The translations under genes were made by a program, and so were the position numbers. From NCBI GenBank assembly GCA_021927905.1, contig BLLK01000020.1, forward strand, positions 248,001 through 312,000: a stretch of DNA of 64,000 nucleotides. Reading direction: 5' to 3'. This document shows positions 56,750 to 64,000 of the stretch, in pieces; position 1 is the stretch's first letter; the number at the start of each line of letters is the position of its first letter. The stretch is from Chaetoceros tenuissimus. Taxonomy: Eukaryota; Bacillariophyta; Thalassiosirophyceae; Chaetocerotales; Chaetocerotaceae. The notes under the pieces were generated by a model, which worked only from the letters and a program-made list of their open reading frames with translations, was not told the origin of the DNA and did no database searches.

Positions 56750-58870
56750 ATGAGCAGCAATCAGTACGGCTTCGACTTTCTCAAGTCATCTCATCAGTCG
56801 ACTGACAACACATCCATTCAAACCAAAGAACAACTTCAATATATCAGTGGTACTGGTAGTAACATTATTAGCAGCAGTACTTCCAATAATATCACAACAT
56901 CATATGAAAAATCTCAATATGAAAAACAATATGACGTCATTCAATTCCTCAAACAACATCGATCCGCAGGCTGTCTCCCCCCATCCATTATATACGAAGA
57001 AACAGGAGTCGACCTCACCGAAACCGATCAAGAAGTCGCTTCCTTATTAAGAACCAAAGATAACATTAAAGTAGAAGAAATACCCGATCCTGAAAACCCA
57101 TCCTTGACAATCTTAACCTATGGATATCAATCTAAATATAACAATGTACGCAATAAAACGGGACTCATGGGTCAAATCAACCGATCGAAAAATGGCATCC
57201 GACGAAAAGATTTGGAAGATTGTTATGATGGGATTGATGAGGATATTGATGATATGATTACTTCTGGAGATTTGATTGCTGTTTATAATACTGAAGATAA
57301 ACATACTATTTTGTTTCCGAGAGGTGATGTCTTTTTAGTGGAATTAGATGGCTTTGTCGATGTAGAAGATGTAGACTTGGAGAAACTTGTGGAGGAGCTT
57401 ATGCCAGATGAAGCCAAAGAGAATGTTGTTGTAGGAGTGGAAAAGAAAGATAATGGTATTGATAGTACTGTGAATGAGAAAGGCAAGGGACAAGAGACAG
57501 AGCAACCTACTACAGGTACAGGTACAGGTACAGATGTCAGTAGCACTGAGCAGAAAACATCAAAAGATACAGTCATGAGTGATGGAACACTGCCACAGGC
57601 ACAGGCTACTACTGCTGACAATGCAACAGTAGTCACAGCTACTGCTACTCCTAGAAAAGGCAAAGGAAAAGTGCTACCGCCAAGGCCACCGACAGCAGTG
57701 ACTTCGGATCCAAGTCAGCCAATCTCTTCCTCAGGTAGTACTACTCAAGATGTGACCATGGCTTCACCTACAGCTACTAATCAGCAAGAGGCAAAAACTG
57801 ATCCTGTGGCTTCTTCTTCTGCTCCTGCTACCGTTACTTCAACTACAGATCCAAAGCAATCTCAACAACCTCCATCTCAACCTGTACGTAAACCACCAAC
57901 CGAAGAAGAAAAGAAAAAAATGAGGGAAAGTATCTACAATCAAGCACGAAAACTAAGAGAACGAAACCCAAAATTATTCTTTAGCAAAACAGATACAAAC
58001 CCACTAGTACAAATAAGAAGAGGAGAAGCTATTTGGGTAGGTGGACAATGGTTTCGTATTTCATCAGCTATTAAAAAGGATCCTGTGACAGATTTACCCG
58101 CTCCTCTCAAAGAACAACCGCCAAGAGCACAAGCACCCTATTCTGTATCTAGCAATAAAGAATTATCCAAAAAGAATGAATTGGAAGGGTACATTCGTCT
58201 ATTTGATGAAAAAGCTATACCATTAGATCATCGTTTGACAGATGAGTCCATTGGAAATATTCACAAAGCGAAACTTGCTCATAAACATTTACACATGGTG
58301 GCTACACAGGGAGGTAGAGGGAAACAAAACAAGGGAGCAGCTGGTGCACTTTTATCTGCTAATGCGACGGAAAAAGCACCGGAAGTTCTAGCAGCTGCAT
58401 TTGCATCTACTCAAAATCAGATGAATCGAAGAAGACCGGGGAATCGAATGATGCATGGACATTTAGATCCCAAAGCTGCACAGAAACACATGGAAGAAGC
58501 GAAAAAGGCAGCGGAGGATCCTAATTTGATTTATGCACGTGCGAGACGTCATGGATGTACCAAGGATGTTCGTGATTTATTTCTTGCAACGAGAGAATTG
58601 ATTCCGAATCCTGAAAAGGAACAGGATATTCATGATTTGATGATCAAGTATAAATTGATTGATGCGGATGAACCTTTGAAGAGACCACGAATGAGTCTCA
58701 AAAATCAAACATTGGATGAAAATGGTAAGCCGAAGAAGAGAAGATATTATGAGAGAAAGGGACAACGGTTGACCAATACACATTTAGATGGAACGGAAAT
58801 TGGACAAGCATTGTTGGCTGCTGCTGAGAAGCAATCGCAAGGCAAGTCCGTAGGTGATGGTGGAATGTAG
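56750..58870 (+). CDS. Transcription initiation factor TFIIE beta subunit
   Basis: 706 residues, about twice the usual length. First winged helix at about 60-130 (YDVIQFLKQHRSAGCLPPSI, then ILTYGYQSKYNNVRNKTGLM), second at about 140-195 (RRKDLEDCYDGIDEDIDDMI, TILFPRGDVFLVELD), in TFIIE-beta order. A low-complexity Thr/Ala/Pro/Ser insert (about 230-380) separates these from a conserved C-terminal part (NPKLFFSKTDTN; RRHGCTKDVRDLFL; RLTNTHL, the TNTHL motif being typical of TFIIE-beta ends). TFIIE bridges Pol II and TFIIH during promoter opening. The lone unusual feature is the insert. Single exon. Confidence 0.85.
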   Translation: MSSNQYGFDFLKSSHQSTDNTSIQTKEQLQYISGTGSNIISSSTSNNITTSYEKSQYEKQYDVIQFLKQHRSAGCLPPSIIYEETGVDLTETDQEVASLLRTKDNIKVEEIPDPENPSLTILTYGYQSKYNNVRNKTGLMGQINRSKNGIRRKDLEDCYDGIDEDIDDMITSGDLIAVYNTEDKHTILFPRGDVFLVELDGFVDVEDVDLEKLVEELMPDEAKENVVVGVEKKDNGIDSTVNEKGKGQETEQPTTGTGTGTDVSSTEQKTSKDTVMSDGTLPQAQATTADNATVVTATATPRKGKGKVLPPRPPTAVTSDPSQPISSSGSTTQDVTMASPTATNQQEAKTDPVASSSAPATVTSTTDPKQSQQPPSQPVRKPPTEEEKKKMRESIYNQARKLRERNPKLFFSKTDTNPLVQIRRGEAIWVGGQWFRISSAIKKDPVTDLPAPLKEQPPRAQAPYSVSSNKELSKKNELEGYIRLFDEKAIPLDHRLTDESIGNIHKAKLAHKHLHMVATQGGRGKQNKGAAGALLSANATEKAPEVLAAAFASTQNQMNRRRPGNRMMHGHLDPKAAQKHMEEAKKAAEDPNLIYARARRHGCTKDVRDLFLATRELIPNPEKEQDIHDLMIKYKLIDADEPLKRPRMSLKNQTLDENGKPKKRRYYERKGQRLTNTHLDGTEIGQALLAAAEKQSQGKSVGDGGM

Positions 58871-58909
58871 ATATGAATATGCAAAGCTATAACATCAATA
58901 ATATTTATT

Positions 58910-59587
58910 TTACGATTGATTTAAAGCCAATGCTAATTGCTTACGAAATGCAACTTTTTTGGCATCATTTGCTAATCTATCAAACACTTGATCCCTGTAT
59001 TGCTGCCGAACAGCTTTTAGCACTTCTCGATGACTTGTATTCTCTTTATTTTGATCATCTCTTTTTAGATTTGTACGAAATCGTTCCTTCTTGTCATTTA
59101 CAGCATATGTGTTCACTGAGTATTCCATTTTCTTGATTTTATTTGAACGCTTTTCGTAGGGATAGCCTCGAATATCTACCGGAATAGTGACTTCAGATAC
59201 AATGCTATCATTTGAAGAAGATGCAGTGATGATGTAGCTATCTTCAAAATCGATTCCAAGTTTTAATGGATCTGTGATGATTGATACATGAGCTGATGTT
59301 GGCGCTGATGTTGTTTCCTTCTTTGTTATTCCGTGCTTCTTCTTCTGTTGTGGAGTACTAGAAGGATACGGCTTTCTCGTATTTGCAACATTGTATACTT
59401 TGTATGCATGCTGAGTCCTATCCACATCCTTCGAACATCTATCCACCAAATTCTTTCTTCTTCTGGCAAAAGAACTGATTGCAGCATGATTAGTTCTGTC
59501 CATGTTTTGATCTGTTGACTTTTTGAAAGATGTATCTTGTGATAATGGTGATATCTGGACGGAAACAGCACAAAATAAACAAATCAT
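58910..59587 (-). CDS. Hypothetical protein with YNVANTRKPY motif (paralogue 1)
   Basis: 225 residues. Shares the core YNVANTRKPYPSS (about residue 64) with the gene at 60265, which has YNVANARKPYSSK. The C-terminal 60 residues are helical and charged (REVLKAVRQQYRDQVFDRLA). The N-terminus (ICLFCAVSVQISPLS) is mildly hydrophobic but not a convincing signal. Ends 40 bp from the TFIIE-beta stop, convergently. Family not recognised. Confidence 0.55.
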   Translation of the reverse strand: MICLFCAVSVQISPLSQDTSFKKSTDQNMDRTNHAAISSFARRRKNLVDRCSKDVDRTQHAYKVYNVANTRKPYPSSTPQQKKKHGITKKETTSAPTSAHVSIITDPLKLGIDFEDSYIITASSSNDSIVSEVTIPVDIRGYPYEKRSNKIKKMEYSVNTYAVNDKKERFRTNLKRDDQNKENTSHREVLKAVRQQYRDQVFDRLANDAKKVAFRKQLALALNQS

Positions 59588-60264
59588 GTTCTATTTTTAA
59601 CGGAAATTTGATTCCCGTAATTAGAAAAATAGATGTAAAAGAACCAATTTAGTTATATAAATAGCTATACTAGTATAATTGTCGTACAAATTGTCGTTTT
59701 GATGTCACGACTGACCGTTGCATCACCATTCTGCTTTTTCCAAAAGTTTCTGATTTGAAAAATCTTGAACAAAGAAGGAGATCTCAGCACTCAATTACCT
59801 CTTTTTCAAAAAAAAAATATCATATGAGCTAGATGAATGTAGGAGAATTACGCATTTTTATCATATATAATACAATTACTTGGAACAACTTTCCCGCAAA
59901 CAAAATTTCGCTTTCCTAAATGTGATGTGAATAGTTTATGTAGTTCCAATGTCAGCTTTCAAATTACTTTTTCATTGTGATTGCATACTTCTTTTTGAAG
60001 CAACGAGCTCATTTTGTCGGCTCTTTTGCAGTCACTTTTCATATTTAATTCTATTTGAAGTATTTTTCCTATGATTATGTTTGATCTTCTTTTTCATTTC
60101 ATCGTGGAGCAGTGGTTCTATGCAGTTTATATTCTATGAAGATCGAATAGTTTCTGGAGTAGTAATCTCGGATATATCATCCTCGGCGTTATCAATACAA
60201 ATAGCACTTGAAACTGTTGAATATTGATCGCGATTACTTCTATTGACATATTTATTGAGGTCAT
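59588..60264. other. Intergenic stretch
   Basis: 677 bp, very AT-rich; nothing recognised. Confidence 0.35.
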
Positions 60265-60777
60265 TTACTTTATATTTCTTGCTTTGTCATGATGATCTCT
60301 ATCAATTTGATGTACTTCTTGAGTAGCATAAAATGACGAATGAATTCTATTGTTCTTTGCACCACAACTATTATATTTATCTCGAATGGCAGTCATTTTC
60401 TTTCCTCTAGTAGTAAGATTAGTTTTCGATGAATACGGTTTCCTAGCATTTGCCACGTTGTACAGTTGAAATATAGGACTCAACTCTGTCATATCTCGAC
60501 GAGGAGGAGAAGCGTGTTGAAAATGATTGTCATGATGAATATGATGTGTTTCTCGTTTTAGATTATTCATGGTCTGATAATGATGAAAAAGCATGGTAGA
60601 AGAATTATTTCTATTCTCATTTTCATCTCTACTAGGAGTGACACTATCTATATTCTTCATCTGCCTTGTTCTATTGATTCCATTAGTAGTTTGTTTCATA
60701 TTATTATTTCCTTCACATTTTCTCGAGTTTACTAATAAATTGCAATCCCTATCCATTCTCGTATAGTTATTCTGCAT
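60265..60777 (-). CDS. Hypothetical protein with YNVANARKPY motif (paralogue 2)
   Basis: 170 residues, Asn- and His-rich and probably disordered (MKQTTNGINRTRQMKNID; HHIHHDNHFQHASPPRRD). The only conserved block is LYNVANARKPYSSK (about 104-117), shared with the gene at 58910 on the same strand. The rest is unrelated, so this may be a short linear motif in otherwise drifting proteins. Confidence 0.5.
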   Translation of the reverse strand: MQNNYTRMDRDCNLLVNSRKCEGNNNMKQTTNGINRTRQMKNIDSVTPSRDENENRNNSSTMLFHHYQTMNNLKRETHHIHHDNHFQHASPPRRDMTELSPIFQLYNVANARKPYSSKTNLTTRGKKMTAIRDKYNSCGAKNNRIHSSFYATQEVHQIDRDHHDKARNIK

Positions 60778-61387
60778 CTTGGTAGTATTCCTATGGCTCG
60801 AAGAGAAGAATGTATTCTATTGTTCGATGTACTATATTTCGTTACAGTGACGAAAGTGGGAGTCTATGAAATAACAAAACGTAACAAACTTTTGGAATAA
60901 TGAAATAGTTTTGTTGTTTTGTTCCTCTCGACTAGTCACACATGCTACATGAATGAGTGGGGAAAGAATGAGCACAAAACACAAAACCCATCCTCTAACG
61001 TATTTCAAACCAATTTAGTCATCAAACATGAAGATATTTGTCTATTTTGTTACTGTTTTACGCTAAATTTACAAAATATATGAACGGCTCGTAGAAATTT
61101 ATGACATTTACGTTTTGCAAGACTCAAAATTTTTCGTTTCTTGCCGTTCAAACTTTGGGGGTTACGGTAATTCATGATTTACCAGTTAAAAAAAAAAAAC
61201 ACAGAATTTTGCCCTTTATTCATTTCGATATACAGTATGTACGTTAAATGGAAAAACGATAATTACCGAAACCCTCTGTTCAAAACAATTCTGGCGGGCA
61301 ACGGAATGAAATCGTCTCTCGATGATGAAAGTACCACAAATCAAAGCATTCTAGAACTCATACTTACAACACACACAATCTCAAATC
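60778..61387. promoter_or_regulatory. Divergent intergenic region upstream of HSF
   Basis: 610 bp between opposite starts. No gene. Promoters presumed; no element identified with confidence. Confidence 0.35.
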
Positions 61388-63343
61388 ATGGAATCCATCC
61401 ACTTGAATAAAACAGTCTTTCCTCGAACAGGAGCTAGGGGACTGCCTCAACAGTTTCCCCGTAGACTGTACGATATGCTAGAATCGGAGAGCCAGGCACC
61501 AGGTGATAAATTGATTACATGGACTGCATCCGGTCAAGCATTTGACATTGTCGATGTGACGTTGTTCAGTGCTTATGTGCTTCCAAAGTATTACAAGACG
61601 AATCGATTCAGTAGCTTTCAGAGAAATTTGAATTTGGTGAGTACATATCTTGTGTTATAACATATCTTGTGTCAGTCATTGTCCATCATTTCATGCCTAT
61701 AATGAACATGTGTTCATCAATACAGTTGACTCACGTTTCAATCTTTTCTTCTTTCTTCTTATTAGTACGGATTCAAAAAGCCAAAGGTTGGACCGGATAC
61801 AGACTGCTACTATCATCCGGCGTTTCAAAGGGGTCGACCAGATTTACTTGGTATGATTCAAAAACTCAAGACTACCTATGCAGCAAAAAAGAAACAACAC
61901 AAACAGAAAAAGATTATTGAAGAATTTGATGCTCAGAATGCTGCTGCCATTATTAGTAACATGAGTACCATTCACAAGGCTAATGAACAACTCAAGCAAA
62001 ATGCTGCTCCTACTAGTAGTACCAGTAATAATGTGTCTAGTATTGATGCAGAGAAATCAAGTTTTGATAATGATGATTGTCGTACTCGTACCTATGCTGA
62101 AATTGCTGCAGAGAATAACAGTACAAATGTGGCTGCTCCTGTATCTGCTCCTGCTCCCACTGCTGTAATGGAGACAAAGCAACATGTAGAAGAGGAAAAG
62201 AACGAGTCGGAAAAGGTGGTTCATGTACAAGAAGCAACAACACAGAATCCAGTCATTACTTTACAAGTTCCAATCAATGCCAGTACATCTCCAGGAAGTA
62301 TTGGGCGAAAAGTTGAAGAAGCCATTCGTGCCACTCGGCAAAGTCAACAAGGAGTAGATCATCGTGTCATTCCTACTTCATCTGGAACATCTGTTCCAAC
62401 ACCAGCAGCAGTAACGAATGTTACTACTCATGGTTATAATGAGTATCCTCGTCCTCCAAAGGCTCCAAAGGAGCATATCCCTCATCACGTTCATAGTCAT
62501 GAACATGGACACCATTATTATCACAAAGAGCATGTGCATTATCCACCACCACCTCATCATCATGCATACAAGCATTATCCTCCACCGCCATATATGCATG
62601 GGTATCCACATGGACCTCCTCCTCCGAATTATCATCATCCACATGCAGTTCCTGTGCCTGTGTATTCTTCTCATGGTCCACCTCCACCGGAATATTATCC
62701 AACTTACCCAGCACAGCCACATCCATACTATGCACATGCTCCGCCTGTATATCCACCTCCTCCACCGTCCCATGGGCATCATACTGCCCCATCTCGTGCA
62801 TATGCTCCACCTCGTGAACATCATGCTCCTCCACCACCGCCAGCCCATGAGCGAAATCCACAGGAACGTCTTCGTTTAGACCTTCCACCACATGAGCGAA
62901 ACAGTGCACATCGTCGCTTACACCGTCATCCACGTTATCCTTACAATGAAACATTGGGATACGATGAACAGGGTGGAAATGGAGCGAAAGATTTATTCCG
63001 TCGTATTGGAATCTATAAAAACGAAGAAAAAACAGAAGAATCAACTTCGGATGCACCCTCTGAAATTCAAAATGATGTCAATACTACAGATGATTCGGCA
63101 TCTGAAAAGATTTCAAAACAGGAAGACAAGGAGACACAGCCGAAATTCAAGCCTCCTTCTTCTCATTCTAACGTGAGTAAACATGTTCAAGAAGAACAGA
63201 TCAAGAGAAAAGCACTCAAGGATAAATTTGAAGATAATGTTTCGAAAAATGCCATGGATGTCAATAACAAGAAGATGGTTCCAAGATCGAATTCCTTGGA
63301 TTTTCTTTCAAGTGTTGTCGGAGAGGGTATGGATGATATGTAG
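61388..63343 (+). CDS. HSF-type DNA-binding transcription factor with Pro/His-rich tail
   Basis: Exons 61388-61636 and 61766-63343 (129-nt intron), 608 residues. The HSF winged helix spans about 20-115: FPRRLYDMLES, ITWTASGQAFDIVDVTLFSA, LPKYYKTNRFSSFQRNLNLY (recognition helix, completed across the splice), GFKKPKVGPDTDCYYHPAF and the FQRGRPDLLGMI end. The intron cuts within the recognition region, right before YGF. A Lys/Gln-rich helix follows (AAKKKQHKQKKIIEEF). Residues about 355-500 are a striking Pro/His/Tyr-rich tract. HSFs are the most expanded factor family in diatoms; which stress it answers is unknown. Confidence 0.9.
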
Positions 63344-63625
63344 AGGTCGAGGGGATCTTGTGCATTGGATTTGATTGAACAGAGAAACACGCTAGAGAAA
63401 AGATATTACATCAAGAATAGAGATTTTGAATGCAACTAACTTTGATGGACATATTTCATAGATTGCAATTTACAAACAATTTGAAATGAAATATGGTAAT
63501 AATTTATAATATCTCATTGATTACAATGATATTTTCGGCTTCGAAAAGGTATTCATACAAAGCTGTTCAATAAATGTTTTTTAATTTGTATGTACATAAA
63601 AGTAGATACGCACTCTACAGTAGGC
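63344..63625. other. Convergent intergenic stretch
   Basis: About 280 bp of AT-rich 3' flank between two convergent genes; no feature recognised. Confidence 0.35.
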
Positions 63626-64000
63626 TCATAGTTTCATGGAAGCAAGAGATCCCTTGATGGAGACTCCAGCATCTGCCAATACTCCAGCCCAATTCTTTGT
63701 AGAAACGCTACCATGAATACTCTTTTGGCCATCCAAGGTTTCTTCTGGAGGCAGTTCAAACTCATGATCATCTGTTCCTTGGCCCAAAGGTCCATAATGA
63801 AAGTTTTCATTAGCGCTAACAACTCCGGCAAAATCTTTGAGTCGGATGATTTCATTCTTGCAGTATTCCAAATCAACCTTTATGTAATCCATATCGTCCG
63901 CCAGAGCTTTCAGAGCAGCTTCTTTCCTCTTTCGTTCACGGATCCATGAGCGGAATGTAGATTTGCCTCCTTTATATCTCCACCAAACAAATGCATAAAT
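63626..64000 (-). CDS. 3' end of a protein gene running off the window
   Basis: The frame is open from the window edge to the stop at 63626, giving the last 124 residues. It starts in a hydrophobic/aromatic stretch (IYAFVWWRYKGGKSTFRSWI), then a basic helix (RERKRKEAALKALADD), a heptad-like segment (YIKVDLEYCKNEIIRLKDFA) and a soluble end (GSVSTKNWAGVLADAGVSIK). The upstream part, and so the family, is out of view. It could be a membrane protein with a cytosolic tail. Confidence 0.55.
   Translation of the reverse strand: MYAFVWWRYKGGKSTFRSWIRERKRKEAALKALADDMDYIKVDLEYCKNEIIRLKDFAGVVSANENFHYGPLGQGTDDHEFELPPEETLDGQKSIHGSVSTKNWAGVLADAGVSIKGSLASMKL

Noticed and set aside
62378-63056. Minus-strand ORFs opposite the Pro/His-rich HSF tail
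   Set aside because: Met/Trp/Arg-rich shadows of CCA/CAT codons; the HSF frame is clearly the coding one.

Overview
This is nuclear DNA from a diatom, probably a centric one (Chaetoceros-like is a guess, not shown). The strongest evidence is an intact silicon transporter (30720-32216, minus) with both EGxQ and both GRQ motifs and the CMLD site. Other support comes from a plastid-type pre-sequence with an A|F junction (29617-30213), an HSF-type factor, two secreted proteins with PSxxPS repeats and BspA-type leucine-rich repeats. DNA is AT-rich, genes are dense on both strands, and introns are few, short (about 36-129 nt) and GT-AG.

Layout. 1-10 kb: LNR membrane protein with a cut-off SR tail, dihydroorotase, an RPA34.5-like Pol I subunit, a 1.4-kb segmental duplication that copied the 3' half of that gene plus a BTB gene, a third intact BTB gene, and two divergent sulfotransferases. 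10-19.6 kb: a glycerophosphodiesterase fragment, LRR protein, ZNF511-like zinc finger, a protein with two bZIP domains, a TBC protein lacking both catalytic fingers, and unknown proteins. 19.9-23.7 kb: an apparently intact hAT transposon (19980-22635) with a perfect 8-bp target duplication, sitting 8 codons into a channel-like gene of DEG/ENaC topology that also carries two frame breaks. 23.8-27 kb: secreted PS-repeat protein. 27.4-34 kb: a tail-anchored GT60 glycosyltransferase, a plastid-targeted protein, the silicon transporter and a membrane protein. 34-42 kb: two more sulfotransferases interleaved with a seven-TM receptor family (two full genes, two remnants). 42.4-50.8 kb: one 2774-codon ORF combining CCHC, PHD, PWWP-like, chromodomain and C2H2-like modules. 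51-64 kb: small secreted and membrane proteins, a second PS-repeat protein, TFIIE-beta, two unknown proteins sharing a motif, an HSF factor, and the 3' end of a gene that runs out of the window.

How they fit together. There is no operon logic. Recurring themes are surface and wall biology (silicic acid uptake, Golgi-type sulfotransferases, PS-repeat secreted proteins, receptors) and nuclear regulation (Pol I, TFIIE, bZIP, HSF, a chromatin reader). Local duplication followed by decay is the main process visible: BTB/RPA34, the receptor cluster and the two-domain sulfotransferase.

Family calls come from recognised motifs read by eye; no database search was run. Splice sites are inferred from GT-AG and frame continuity only.
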